From positions 1 through 52,237 of the IMG/VR virus record IMGVR_UViG_3300025087_000090: a stretch of DNA of 52,237 bases, one strand, 5' to 3'. Origin of the DNA: a virus. Below, piece after piece: positions 7,202-16,220 of the stretch. The notes beneath the pieces were generated by a model, which saw only the letters and a program-made list of their open reading frames with translations, did no database searches and had not been told where the DNA came from. The position numbers and the translations under genes are program-made. Position 1 is the first letter of the stretch, and each line of letters starts with the position of its first letter.

Positions 7202-8381
7202 CTGGATCGAATCATATTTACACTTCACTCGACACGATGAATCACCAGAGCAATTCCACAGGTGGACAGCTTACACCATCCTCGCTGCAGCTGTCAATCG
7301 AAACATATGGATGAGTACAAGAGGCTATTATAAACTCTTTCCAAACTTATATGTGCTCTTCATTGGTCCAAGTGGAGTGGGGAAGTCAAGTTCATCTGGT
7401 ATAGGGGTTGAGGTTCTGAGAGAGACAACGCTTAAGGTTAATATCTATAAGGACTTTATAACTCCTCCAGCTTTAATGGAGTTCATGAGTCGTTCTTCTG
7501 TCTCTACAGAGTTTCAATTTGGAGGCAAGACTGTTATTACACAGAAGACTCCATTACTCCTATACGCCAGTGAGCTTGGAAACCTTCTTTCTATTCGTTC
7601 GGGGATTAGAGAACTTACCCTTTTACTCACCGAGCTCTTCAATAAACAAGGAGACCATGAGGACACCACCAACAAAAGAGGCACTATTAAGATAAAAAAA
7701 CCAAGTGTCACCTTCTTTGCCTGTTGCTTTCCAGAGTGGATTGAGGAGGAATTAGTTTCAATCTCTCTCAGGTCTGGATTCTTAGGAAGGATGTTAGTAG
7801 TAACAGGAAACGCAAAGAGGCATAGATCGTCTAGTATCAAACTAACCCCTCAAGACATGACACTTCGAAAGGCTCTCATCCATGACCTTGAAATCATAGG
7901 AGCTCTCTACGGAGAATTCAAATGGAGTCCAGACGCAGAGACTATGTGGGACACTTGGTATAATGATCAGCCTATGGACATGTCTTCTGATGGCATGGAG
8001 ATAGCAGGGTTTGGTTCTCGACGAGAACAATTTGCCCAAAGGCTTGCTATGCTTACAGCGGTGGGGAGGGGGAACGATCCCATTATTGAAGTTTCCGACC
8101 TCAAAACTGGAATCGGTATGGTGTCCTACTGTGAGAGGAATATTAAAAAGATGGGGTCCTCAAGTGATGAATATAAAACAACGGCAAAGGTAAAAAAGAA
8201 CCTAACCACCTTTTGTAAACACGTACCTCATACTGAAATTGACTTAGGCTTGTTAATGAAACGGGTTTCTAAATGGGCTAATAAGAGAAAGTTGGAAGAG
8301 GTCTTAGATCAACTGTCCCTTGAAGGGTTCATCAATGTTCGAGGCAGGAAAATTATAATTGAAGGCCCATTTGAGGATTAA
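7179..8381 (+). CDS. DUF3987-type P-loop ATPase, probable replication helicase/primase-associated protein
   Basis: 400 aa. The N-terminus has the family pattern ESPEQFHRWTAYTILAAA, then LFPNLYVLFIGPSGVGKS with Walker A at 63-70 and a Walker B-like PLLLYASELG (about 125-134). The C-terminal part looks like a winged-helix region (ALMLKR-like helices and an EGFINVRGRK hairpin). DUF3987 proteins are RecA/DnaB-fold ATPases that occupy the place of a replicative helicase in many phages and mobile elements. The location right after the polymerase genes fits that. CAGGAG precedes the ATG. Confidence 0.75.
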   Translation: MQQRLLSNWIESYLHFTRHDESPEQFHRWTAYTILAAAVNRNIWMSTRGYYKLFPNLYVLFIGPSGVGKSSSSGIGVEVLRETTLKVNIYKDFITPPALMEFMSRSSVSTEFQFGGKTVITQKTPLLLYASELGNLLSIRSGIRELTLLLTELFNKQGDHEDTTNKRGTIKIKKPSVTFFACCFPEWIEEELVSISLRSGFLGRMLVVTGNAKRHRSSSIKLTPQDMTLRKALIHDLEIIGALYGEFKWSPDAETMWDTWYNDQPMDMSSDGMEIAGFGSRREQFAQRLAMLTAVGRGNDPIIEVSDLKTGIGMVSYCERNIKKMGSSSDEYKTTAKVKKNLTTFCKHVPHTEIDLGLLMKRVSKWANKRKLEEVLDQLSLEGFINVRGRKIIIEGPFED

Positions 8382-8385
8382 GGAA

Positions 8386-8406
8386 AGTGTTCATAATTTG
8401 AGCACT
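8386..8406. promoter_or_regulatory. Dispersed palindrome, copy a
   Basis: AGTGTTCA, 5-nt spacer TAATT, TGAGCACT. The two 8-base arms differ from perfect symmetry at one position. It lies between the DUF3987 stop and the next gene, with AAGGAG directly after it and 12 nt to the ATG. See the network finding. Confidence 0.75.
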
Positions 8407-8418
8407 AAGGAGAGCTAC

Positions 8419-8583
8419 ATGATAACAACCTTAGGCATGTCTAAACACAGAAAGAGTGGAACACCACCAACAAACACCCATTTTACAGGAAAGAGAAAAG
8501 GTCCTGGCGGCACTAAGAAAAGAGTAGTACGACCACAAAAACAAAAACACAAAAATAAGTATGAGCATAAAAGGGGGTTATAA
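8419..8583 (+). CDS. Basic small protein, 54 aa
   Basis: Highly basic, Gly/Pro-containing C-terminal region (KRKGPGGTKKR, then KQKHKNKYEHKR), a composition typical of nucleic-acid-binding tails. AAGGAG precedes the ATG at 8419; the palindrome copy lies just upstream, so this gene may begin a transcript. It overlaps the TSCPD gene by one base. Function unknown. Confidence 0.55.
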   Translation: MITTLGMSKHRKSGTPPTNTHFTGKRKGPGGTKKRVVRPQKQKHKNKYEHKRGL

Positions 8584-8924
8584 TGGAAAGACCACAAAGA
8601 GTTTTGGGTTCCACACCTCGTATCAGAACTGGCTGTGGATATTTATATATGACAGAGAGCAATCCCAATGAAGAATACCAAGAGATTTTTTGCAAGCTTG
8701 GGAAGTCAGGTTGCTGCGCTTGTGCTTTTCTTGATGGAATTGGAAGGCTTATAACATTTGCCCTCCATGCTGGTGTGACAAGAGAGACTATAGGAAGAGC
8801 ATTCAGAGGAATACAATGCCCATCCCCCATATTTGATGGCCCAACTCAGGTACTAAGCTGTCTCGATGGGATAGCTAAACTCATAGAAAGCTATAAGGAG
8901 GAAAAGAAAGATGTCAATCCGTAA
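8583..8924 (+). CDS. Free-standing TSCPD-domain protein
   Basis: 113 aa. It matches the TSCPD domain found at the C-terminus of B12-dependent ribonucleotide reductase: TGCGYLYMT near the start, a GKSGCCACAFLDGIGRLI helix (about 40-57), GIQCPSP (75-81) and SCLDGIAK (91-98). The catalytic reductase barrel is absent, so this is an isolated domain, as seen in some phages. It may modulate a host class II reductase or act in nucleotide metabolism; that role is inference. Confidence 0.75.
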   Translation: MERPQRVLGSTPRIRTGCGYLYMTESNPNEEYQEIFCKLGKSGCCACAFLDGIGRLITFALHAGVTRETIGRAFRGIQCPSPIFDGPTQVLSCLDGIAKLIESYKEEKKDVNP

Positions 8925-9231
8925 TCGTTGGCTGGCTTTTATAAACTCCATGGCAGAGAGGATGGAGCGGAGTGATCCTAAGTTTGCCGAGCATTTTCGT
9001 TCTATAAATGAATTTAATATACCACCTGATGAGAACTCTCTCCAATGGGGTATGGCCTATGTGAGATCCCAACAGGCTATGGGAGAATTCATTGAATTAC
9101 TCATGGAACAAGGTAGGCCACATGAGGCTTTACTTGTCTCAGAGGCTATGATAGAGTTAAATGACAAACTAAAAGGGGGGAAGGATATTGTCAGGATTCC
9201 AATGGAGTTTGTAAAAGAGGCGTATTTTTAA
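8911..9231 (+). CDS. Hypothetical protein, 106 aa, last gene of the rightward arm
   Basis: All-helical, acidic and basic mixed, no motif recognised. It overlaps the TSCPD gene by 14 nt and has AAGGAGG upstream. It ends immediately before a bidirectional terminator. Confidence 0.7.
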   Translation: MSIRNRWLAFINSMAERMERSDPKFAEHFRSINEFNIPPDENSLQWGMAYVRSQQAMGEFIELLMEQGRPHEALLVSEAMIELNDKLKGGKDIVRIPMEFVKEAYF

Positions 9232-9237
9232 GCCAAA

Positions 9238-9275
9238 AGAGGGCCTCTCTGAGAGTATCCAAAGAGGCCCTTTCT
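9238..9275. terminator. Bidirectional intrinsic terminator between convergent arms
   Basis: GGGCCTCT at 9241-9248 pairs with AGAGGCCC at 9263-9270. Going right the stem is followed by TTTCTTT; going left it is followed by TCTTTT. It lies exactly between the ends of the rightward early arm and the leftward late arm. Confidence 0.8.
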
Positions 9276-12200
9276 TTAATCAAGCAATTGCAACAACTCT
9301 TCAAGAGATGTATCAACAGGCTCTTTCAACCCTTGCATGAACCTCTTCTCAGGACTTGGGCCACCTCCTCTCTCACTCTCATACCTCTCCTGAGTTTTTC
9401 CTGCAAGAGCTGCTTTCCAGTTTTCAACATTAGACTCCTCGTCTCCTGCCATCATGGGCAGAAACTTTTGCAACTGATTAACCCCTGGCACCCCAAGCAA
9501 CTTTCCAGCAGCAATAGGCAAAGACTCCTGGCCTCTCATAGCTCTCTCTGCGAAGTTCATCATAGGCCCACCAAGACTTCCTCCAAATCTTGCAGCTCCT
9601 CCTATTACTGGAAGCTTCTGAGCAAGTTCAACGCCTCCAGCTTTGAGAATGTCAAGGCCCTCTTTGCCTTCCTCCCTTGCCCTTTTCATAGCCTTGATAG
9701 GACTTGGTATGGGAGTAGGAATCCCAGCCTCCTCAGCTATAGTATTAACCAAAGTGCCGGCCAAGACATAGTTAATCACCTTTCTTAACTGATCTCTCTT
9801 AGTAATATCAGGATTCTTAATACCAAGAAGCTCCTTTGCAATGTAATTAAAGTCATTGATTACAAAGGTTTGAAATTGTGTCATGAATTTACCAATAGCA
9901 TGGGTTTGAATATCAGAGATATCACTACTTGCTGCAGAGCCTTGGGTCTTTAACACCACCTCATCAGCGTATTTAGATGGATCATTGAAGTTTTTAGCAA
10001 TAGCTCTTCGATAAGCACCAAGTCGAGTTACTCTTGCAGCCCATGCATCCATCCACCGCAAGGGTAAATACGAAGCCGCAACAGCACCTCTCTTAACCCT
10101 CCCAGCTAAAGTGTCTCCAATCATCCTCTCCATAGCGTCCACAATGCTTACATCAAACTCACGAGTCTTTAGCACAGCACTATCAGAAAGTGCAAACCTA
10201 ACTTTGCTTGGCGACATAGAGTCTATAATACCTTGAATCAAGTACTTTGGTCCTATCTCTCCCACACTCCCCACTAAGGATGCTGGCTGAGCAAGAGCGG
10301 ATCTTACATACCCTCCAAGAGTAGACACAGACACATTATTAGTAAGCTTCCTCAATGGTCTGTCAAGCCTCCCAAGCTGTCTTGGAATATCAATCCCTTG
10401 AATATTATTAACCCACCGTCCAAGGGCAAAGGAGAGGTTAGGGTGAGTCTCTAACAACCCTCTCGATAGATCACTTACTTCTTTAAGGTGTGGAGCTTGG
10501 TGAATCCATGGAACTACACCACGAGCATAATTCCTAAACACTCTAAAAGCGTCAGTGACAAGAGCTAAATCGCTCCTTGTTCTTTTCTTAGCAAAGTCAA
10601 GATCATTTACCCGAGGGTTGAAAAAGTCCTTACTCTCTGTTAGTATATTTAAGTTCTCTTTTCTTGCTTCGTCCAGCCTTCTAAAGAATGTAAAATAATT
10701 CTCTACCTTATCAATAGGCTTCTTTCCAGCTGCAACTCTGGCCTCATTGAACCGTATGAATAGATCATCAAAGACATCTCTAAGCTGTCCAAGAGCAGCC
10801 TCTTGTTCTGGCATGAGCTTAGGAACATCTGCCACGCCCATGGCCTTTAATATCTCAGGTCCTCCCTTCTGTCGAGCAATGGCATTAAGCATAATAGCCT
10901 CACTCGACCCTTTAGGCAAAGCCTTTTCTATGGCTCGACTTTGTCCTTCAAGGAGGTGAACCTCTTCAAGACCCCTCTTCTCATTCATCTTATGGGGCCA
11001 ATAGATAGAGTCTTTAGCTCCTGGCAACACCCTGTCAATCCTGTCAAACATATAAGGCTTAGTCTCTGTACTAAAAGAACCAAGATTCCGAGCCTCAATA
11101 TCCTTAACTGGCTCTCCCAAATCCAATGGACTCTTAGGTACCCCTCCAATACTCCCCACTGGAGGTACAACCCCCTTTCCACTACCTCCTCCAACTCCTC
11201 CTCTCAAAGCAGAGTACGCAGCTTCTGGACTAATCTTAAACTTATTTGCCACCTGACCAACTACTGTCAACAAAGGAGCACCTTCCTCAAGAGCGTTCTT
11301 TGCAAAGGCTTTTATCTCCTCAGTGGATGGACCACCTCCATACATGAAGGTGCCTTTCTCTCTGTTCCATTTAGTAGGTGCTGCAGCTATAAGAGCTTCA
11401 TTCTCTCTATTAAGAGCACTTACATACTTCTCAGTAGCTAATGGGGTCAGTTTCTCTGAAAGTGGATATGTTGGATAAGACTTATCAGCATAGGCTTTAA
11501 TAACACCTTCTTTGAGTTGACTCTCTAAACTTGGTCCAACAGCTTCAACCTCAGGAGCTAATTCACTCAACCTCTTACCAGGAGTCAAAAGCTTCCCCAC
11601 CTTCGCCAACGCTCCATATACAGGAAGGTCAGCTGCAAGCCCAGCTCCAGTTACAGCAAGGTCTCTAAGAGGGGCTTGGATATTTCCTTCAATAGCAGGT
11701 CCACCCACTTGACCAAACTCACCAGGAGTCAACATAGCTTCTAATGGAGTCTCTTGTGTAGCCGGAACTCCAGCTTTTTGAAGAAGATAGTCTAAAGGCT
11801 TTTCGACTAAGGGTTTGGTAATATACTTATGAGGCAAGCCAAGGACTGTCACTGCTCCCTGAACACCTTTCAAAGCCCCAGCTCCAATGGCTGACTTAAT
11901 GGGGTCAGGCACTTGGGAAAAGGTCGCCTCAGGGAGACCAGCGTCTACAATAGGTTCCTCTGGAACACGAGCTTCAACCTTTGAAGGCATCTCTACGGGA
12001 CCTAAATCTTTAAACTCATCACTATTTACAGGTCCAAGGTCTTTAAAATCAGAAACCTTTGCAGCTATCTTTCCTACCTTCTCACCAGTTCTATCCAACT
12101 CAACATGCCAGTTCTCTCCTTTAGACAAAGCAGGAAGGGATAGCCCATGTTTGTTCAACATTCCTTGCCAAGCATCCAATCCAAGTTTGGCAACTTGCCC

Positions 12201-12455
12201 TTGGTCTACATCAAAAGCAGCCCCATGTTCGTGTCTTGACGTCCCAGGTGGCAGAGCCAACTTGGGTTTTCTCCTATGGGCATCTGCTTGTTCGTCATAG
12301 GTACGAAAGGTGTCTGTTATTTTAAGAGGCTCTCCAGTCTGATTATAATAATCCAATGCAAGAGCAGAAAGTTTCTCTCTCAATAGAGGCTCAATCCTTT
12401 CCTCTCTTGGAGCTTTATAGTGCAGTGGACCAAGGTCTTGAAAATCTTCTGTCAT
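9276..12455 (-). CDS. Large internal virion/injection protein with N-terminal M15 peptidase domain
   Basis: 1059 aa, the last gene of the late arm. Residues about 20-125 form a VanY/M15-type zinc peptidase: S73-x-H75-x2-G78-x-A80-x-D82 and E114-N-W-H117, giving the ligands H75, D82 and H117. The hexamer F(Q/K)DLGP occurs at residues 5-10 and twice more just after the peptidase. The remaining 850 residues are long helical sequence with hydrophobic patches, as in internal proteins that short-tailed phages eject with their DNA. The peptidase would cut peptidoglycan cross-links during entry. It overlaps the preceding gene by 4 nt. Confidence 0.8.
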   Translation of the reverse strand: MTEDFQDLGPLHYKAPREERIEPLLREKLSALALDYYNQTGEPLKITDTFRTYDEQADAHRRKPKLALPPGTSRHEHGAAFDVDQGQVAKLGLDAWQGMLNKHGLSLPALSKGENWHVELDRTGEKVGKIAAKVSDFKDLGPVNSDEFKDLGPVEMPSKVEARVPEEPIVDAGLPEATFSQVPDPIKSAIGAGALKGVQGAVTVLGLPHKYITKPLVEKPLDYLLQKAGVPATQETPLEAMLTPGEFGQVGGPAIEGNIQAPLRDLAVTGAGLAADLPVYGALAKVGKLLTPGKRLSELAPEVEAVGPSLESQLKEGVIKAYADKSYPTYPLSEKLTPLATEKYVSALNRENEALIAAAPTKWNREKGTFMYGGGPSTEEIKAFAKNALEEGAPLLTVVGQVANKFKISPEAAYSALRGGVGGGSGKGVVPPVGSIGGVPKSPLDLGEPVKDIEARNLGSFSTETKPYMFDRIDRVLPGAKDSIYWPHKMNEKRGLEEVHLLEGQSRAIEKALPKGSSEAIMLNAIARQKGGPEILKAMGVADVPKLMPEQEAALGQLRDVFDDLFIRFNEARVAAGKKPIDKVENYFTFFRRLDEARKENLNILTESKDFFNPRVNDLDFAKKRTRSDLALVTDAFRVFRNYARGVVPWIHQAPHLKEVSDLSRGLLETHPNLSFALGRWVNNIQGIDIPRQLGRLDRPLRKLTNNVSVSTLGGYVRSALAQPASLVGSVGEIGPKYLIQGIIDSMSPSKVRFALSDSAVLKTREFDVSIVDAMERMIGDTLAGRVKRGAVAASYLPLRWMDAWAARVTRLGAYRRAIAKNFNDPSKYADEVVLKTQGSAASSDISDIQTHAIGKFMTQFQTFVINDFNYIAKELLGIKNPDITKRDQLRKVINYVLAGTLVNTIAEEAGIPTPIPSPIKAMKRAREEGKEGLDILKAGGVELAQKLPVIGGAARFGGSLGGPMMNFAERAMRGQESLPIAAGKLLGVPGVNQLQKFLPMMAGDEESNVENWKAALAGKTQERYESERGGGPSPEKRFMQGLKEPVDTSLEELLQLLD

Positions 12456-13492
12456 TTTCCAAGTCCTCTCTTAAGAGCATCATACTCATCTTGAGTATTT
12501 ACAATAGTCTCAACACCTTTTACAAGAACTCTGCGAGGAAAGGTTAGAGGAGCGGGTGTGGAAGCTGTCTTTGGAGTCCTCTTTGACTTCTGTCCAACTG
12601 GAACTTTTTCTTTGGTCCCAAACCAATTTGACCCAAAGACTCCAGTCCCAGGAATGGTGACGTCCTCTTCCCACATGGGGTAGCCTTTAAGAGCTGGACT
12701 GTTCTTAATAAGCTCATTCGCTTGAGCCATGAACAGCTTCTTTTCTTCTGGCTTCTTAGCACTCACAATCTTAGCCTCAAGAGAAGTCAGCTTTCCAAGC
12801 TCACCCTCCATCTGACGCCTTTCATTTACATCCTTCAAGAGTCCCAGCTTTTCAGTATAATTCTGTTTAAGAAAGTCTCTCCACTGTTGAGTCTGCATCC
12901 GAGCCTGTTCCTGCCCTGCTTGGTGCATGCCAGTTATCATCTGTTGCATGGTGAGACGATCTTTTGACATGTCCTCTCGACTAGCTCTATTGAGAGCACC
13001 CTCTTGCTCTCTCAATGCTAAAGTAGCAAGAAGGTTTTCTCTCGACGCTTGTAGAGAGGCATCCTTTGGAAACGCAGCAATGGTACGTGCTTCTTGAGGT
13101 AGGCTTGTAAGAATCTTACTTTTAATAGCCTCCAAAGAAGGCACTGGAGCAACTACTCTCTCTAATGTAGCAGGAGTATAACCAGCCTCAGGGTATGTAA
13201 GACCTTTCCTCTGTCCAAGATTTTCCACCGTCGGGGTCTCTCCACGAGGAACCATACCACTCTCTTGTATAGCAGCTAAGTTCAAAGGTCCTTTGAGCTT
13301 CTGTAAAATTTGCTGTTGTACATTTGGATCAGATTCAACACTTGCAGTTTCAAGATTTGTTTTCAGTCCTAAGAGTTTCTCTTGAGCTCTTTCCTTTAAG
13401 TAGTCTCCAAGGAATTGTGCTCCTACATTACCAAGAGTACTAATCCCCCCATGGGCCAACATCCTAATAAGATCACCACCAAGAGTAGCCAT
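12452..13492 (-). CDS. Helical structural/internal virion protein, 346 aa
   Basis: Long helical and Gln/Glu-rich region in the middle (about 150-260), with a C-terminal part containing a Trp/Gly-rich segment and LTFPRRVLVKG. The N-terminus is hydrophobic (GGDLIRMLAHGG). The gene position, between other putative ejected proteins, suggests an internal virion component. No catalytic motif seen. Confidence 0.65.
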   Translation of the reverse strand: MATLGGDLIRMLAHGGISTLGNVGAQFLGDYLKERAQEKLLGLKTNLETASVESDPNVQQQILQKLKGPLNLAAIQESGMVPRGETPTVENLGQRKGLTYPEAGYTPATLERVVAPVPSLEAIKSKILTSLPQEARTIAAFPKDASLQASRENLLATLALREQEGALNRASREDMSKDRLTMQQMITGMHQAGQEQARMQTQQWRDFLKQNYTEKLGLLKDVNERRQMEGELGKLTSLEAKIVSAKKPEEKKLFMAQANELIKNSPALKGYPMWEEDVTIPGTGVFGSNWFGTKEKVPVGQKSKRTPKTASTPAPLTFPRRVLVKGVETIVNTQDEYDALKRGLGK

Positions 13493-13494
13493 AT

Positions 13495-13614
13495 CTATTT
13501 ACCTCTCTTCTTAGTCTTACTCTTACCCTTTTTCTTCTTACCAACCTTACCAATCTTTCGACTTTCCTTTGTCGAAATGGCCCATGTTGTTCGAGTTTGT
13601 TCTTTCTTTTTCAT
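13495..13614 (-). CDS. Lysine-rich mini-protein, 39 aa
   Basis: The ATG at 13614 overlaps the TGA of the upstream gene (ATGA), and the frame runs 39 codons to TAG. Nearly half of the residues are Lys or Arg, with runs such as GKKKKGKSKTKKR. It could be a DNA-binding virion peptide. It fills what would otherwise be a gap between two structural genes, which supports it being real. Confidence 0.55.
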   Translation of the reverse strand: MKKKEQTRTTWAISTKESRKIGKVGKKKKGKSKTKKRGK

Positions 13615-14444
13615 CTAAATAACCTACCAAACCACTTGCCAAGAAGTCCACCACCTGTACCTCCAAGCAACCCTCCAAGTGCAGTACCAACTCCCGGAAA
13701 GATCATAGACCCAAGTGCAGCACCACCAAGCATACCACCTGTACCTCCAATGCTCTCAGCAGGTCTTCGAAACATCTTACCAGTTAAAAGATCGCTTATT
13801 GTCTTCAATCCAGCTCCAGCATATGGAATAGAACCTGTTGCTTCTGCTCCTGTCTCTGCTCCAGCTCCAGTTATTGTAGATGCTAATTCATCTTGTGCTG
13901 GTTCCATCATATTACTAAGAAGCTTATCATACCCTCCCAGATCCATGCCAGAATCTACTGGAGTTATAGTCTTTCCTATATCTGAAACCCCCTCAGCATA
14001 TCCTTGCATCATGGGGCTAAGCTCACTATATTTATCAGGCCCTTGCAACCAATCTGCAATAGACCCTCCCAACAATTTTCCCCCATACCCTGCCAATGGT
14101 ATGCCAAGAGTGCCAAGAGCACTTTGGTCTCCGCCTGATGTCGTAGCAGACATGGGCATAATAGTTGGCTTAGAAGCCTCTGTACCTTTATTCAAGAGTT
14201 CAGGTAGCATAGACAACCCCTCACTCTGATTCATACCCCCCTGGTCCCCACCACCTTGATTGTTCCCTCCAAGGAAACCAAACTTAGCATTGCTCGAATC
14301 CCTACCTGCCCATGGATTAGTCCTCTCACTCCTCGCCACAGAGTTAGCCCCAAAGACATCATCAGGATTAAACTCCCTCTGAAACTCTGGCCTCTTCATC
14401 TTTTTTAAATAAGAGTTATAAAAGAGCTCCTTTGCAGTAGCCAT
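13611..14444 (-). CDS. Gly-rich virion protein with C-terminal glycine-zipper segment, 277 aa
   Basis: An N-terminal charged segment (ELFYNSYLKKMKRPEFQREF), a Gly/Asn/Ser-rich middle and a C-terminal hydrophobic, glycine-spaced region (GGAALGSMIFPGVGTALGG) that could insert in a membrane. Such proteins are often ejected virion components. Adjacent to other internal virion genes; start codon directly follows the upstream stop. Confidence 0.65.
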   Translation of the reverse strand: MATAKELFYNSYLKKMKRPEFQREFNPDDVFGANSVARSERTNPWAGRDSSNAKFGFLGGNNQGGGDQGGMNQSEGLSMLPELLNKGTEASKPTIMPMSATTSGGDQSALGTLGIPLAGYGGKLLGGSIADWLQGPDKYSELSPMMQGYAEGVSDIGKTITPVDSGMDLGGYDKLLSNMMEPAQDELASTITGAGAETGAEATGSIPYAGAGLKTISDLLTGKMFRRPAESIGGTGGMLGGAALGSMIFPGVGTALGGLLGGTGGGLLGKWFGRLFR

Positions 14445-14989
14445 TATTTACCTCCACCACCACTCGAACCAACGGTGGTGTTTTGACTTGCTCCATGTGC
14501 TTGTTGATAAGCATCAGTTGTATGTCCAATGGCAGAAGGCGATGGAGAATACAAAGCAGTCATCAACTGTCCCAACGCTGTATCCTTAGCTCCCATCTTC
14601 ATCTTAACAAAGTCTAAAGCGGCCTTGGAGGTAGTTGTCATCTTATCCCCAGCCAAGTCAGTATACCCACCTACAGCAGCAGGGCTATTAGCTCCTATCC
14701 CACTTGTGGCAAGCACTCTCGACAAAGCCTTATTAGCATCTTGACTTGACCCTTCAATAGTTTCCTTTGCTTGGCCCCATGTCTGTTGTTCCTCTTGAGG
14801 AGTCATACCAGTCTGAGCTCTATTCATAAGAAACGGCACGAGCTTCTCTTGGCTACTTGATACCCATGGAGGCAATATCTGTCTCCAATTATAAAGAGTT
14901 GGAGTTGTTCTTGTCCACCCTTCACTATCATTCCAGCTCCAACCCGACCCACTCTGAGATTGCGTTTGGCCTCCACCGCCCATACCCAT
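14444..14989 (-). CDS. Gly/Ser/Thr-rich virion protein, 181 aa
   Basis: Low-complexity ends (GGGGQTQSQSGSG at the N-terminus, SSGGGGK at the C-terminus) around a helical core. The start is ATG with GGTAATGGG context just after the GNAT gene. It shares its stop/start junction with the next gene. Probably structural; no specific match recognised. Confidence 0.6.
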   Translation of the reverse strand: MGMGGGGQTQSQSGSGWSWNDSEGWTRTTPTLYNWRQILPPWVSSSQEKLVPFLMNRAQTGMTPQEEQQTWGQAKETIEGSSQDANKALSRVLATSGIGANSPAAVGGYTDLAGDKMTTTSKAALDFVKMKMGAKDTALGQLMTALYSPSPSAIGHTTDAYQQAHGASQNTTVGSSGGGGK

Positions 14990-14991
14990 GA

Positions 14992-15492
14992 CTAAGCCTC
15001 CACTTCATCCATTATAACAGGACGATAAAATTGAGTATAATGATGATTAAACCCCATCTTTTTAACCGTTCTAATACTTGGTTGATTACCAGGATGGACA
15101 TTTGCATAGAAATGTCCAGCTCCCATATCCTTTGCCCAATTATGCAACATCTCCCACATCTTAGTTAATACCTTTGGTCCTGCAAAAGAGTCCTCATCTA
15201 AGAAACTTGCAGCGACACGGATGCATTTTAAGTTCTCTGCAATAGGAGAACAAAACTCTAAGATTCCAATCAAAAAAGCTATCACCTCTCCATCCTTCTC
15301 CGCAAGCACACAATACCAGTTTGGATTGGAGAATCCATTGCCTACCTCAATAGCTATACCTCCCCATAATACATCAGGGTCTTTATTAATATCCTTACAC
15401 CCCTTTCCAATTTGAATCTCGTAGAATTTAAAAAGTTTCTCTTGAAGCTGTCTTATGTCAGACACCTTAGCCCTTCTTACTTTGATCTTCAC
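14992..15492 (-). CDS. GNAT-family N-acetyltransferase
   Basis: 166 aa from GTG at 15492, which has AAAGGAG 5 nt upstream; an in-frame ATG at 15528 overlaps the fibre gene and lacks a site. The fold is visible: RRAKVSDI start, WYCVLAEKDGEVIAFLIG strand pair, then the acetyl-CoA motif GPKVLTKMWEMLHNWAKDMGA and HPGNQPSIRTVKKMGF at the end. GNAT genes placed among tail genes are known in several phages; the acceptor is unknown. Confidence 0.8.
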   Translation of the reverse strand: MKIKVRRAKVSDIRQLQEKLFKFYEIQIGKGCKDINKDPDVLWGGIAIEVGNGFSNPNWYCVLAEKDGEVIAFLIGILEFCSPIAENLKCIRVAASFLDEDSFAGPKVLTKMWEMLHNWAKDMGAGHFYANVHPGNQPSIRTVKKMGFNHHYTQFYRPVIMDEVEA

Positions 15493-15512
15493 GGTTGCTC
15501 CTTTACGGATGG

Positions 15513-16220
15513 TTAATGGACAATACAAACAGTATCTGGATCTCCATTAGTTCTATAAAGATCTCCAGCTGCTAAGCCTCCTACAATAGCAGCAGCATTA
15601 TTAGCATAGACTGGAAGGTCTAAGTTTATAATTCCAGAAAAGGTATGAGTATCACCTCCAGCATCATACCCATAGGCAACCCCAGCTGTCTCTTTAAAGA
15701 TGCTAAAATCACAATCCTCAGCGTCATAATTCCAAATGACATTACCTGCTGAATCCATGGACAATGCAACAGAGGCACCAAGAGTTCCATATTGAAGTTG
15801 AAAAGGGACGTTGACAATGGAGAATACTACTCCTCCAGCTCCTCCTATGACATAACAATAGGTTGTAGAATCACTTGCGTCTCTCCATCGGATATAATAA
15901 TTTCCAAGAATGTTAGAGTTTCCAGTAAGTTTCAACCCTGCAAACTCAGGCGTTGCTCCGGTGTGTATACTCTGAGGCAAGCTTAGGGTAACATCTTTAT
16001 TATTAGCTGTAACATTTGTCCCATTACTCACTACAACCTGATTTGCAGTTCCAACTATGTCTCCAGTTTCAGTCTTGAGCACAGTGATTTTATTAACATA
16101 AGTCTTAGTAGATGGATGAGTAACCACCCTATATAACTTCCTAAGCTCCGAGCTCAAAGCATTTATCTGAGCTTGAATTCTTTCAATCTTCTTATTAAGT
16201 CTTACCTCAGACTCATCCAC
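15513..16220 (-). CDS. Tail fibre-like protein, 235 aa
   Basis: N-terminal coiled coil (KKIERIQAQINALSSELRKL, residues about 9-28), then the fibre repeat GTANQVVVSNGTNVT with LSLPQSIHTGATPEFAGLKL, and the C-terminus AAAIVGGLAAGDLYRTNGDP, a tail typical of phage fibre and adhesin trimers. It overlaps the upstream gene by 8 nt. Confidence 0.7.
   Translation of the reverse strand: MDESEVRLNKKIERIQAQINALSSELRKLYRVVTHPSTKTYVNKITVLKTETGDIVGTANQVVVSNGTNVTANNKDVTLSLPQSIHTGATPEFAGLKLTGNSNILGNYYIRWRDASDSTTYCYVIGGAGGVVFSIVNVPFQLQYGTLGASVALSMDSAGNVIWNYDAEDCDFSIFKETAGVAYGYDAGGDTHTFSGIINLDLPVYANNAAAIVGGLAAGDLYRTNGDPDTVCIVH

Noticed and set aside
8386-8406. LexA/SOS box reading of the palindrome
   Set aside because: Half-site order is GTTC...GAAC with an AT centre, the reverse of the Gram-positive box (GAAC...GTTC), and it lacks CTGT...ACAG of the enterobacterial type.
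13597-14229. 210-codon plus-strand frame
   Set aside because: Pro/Ser/Ala-rich mirror of the Gly-rich virion gene on the minus strand.
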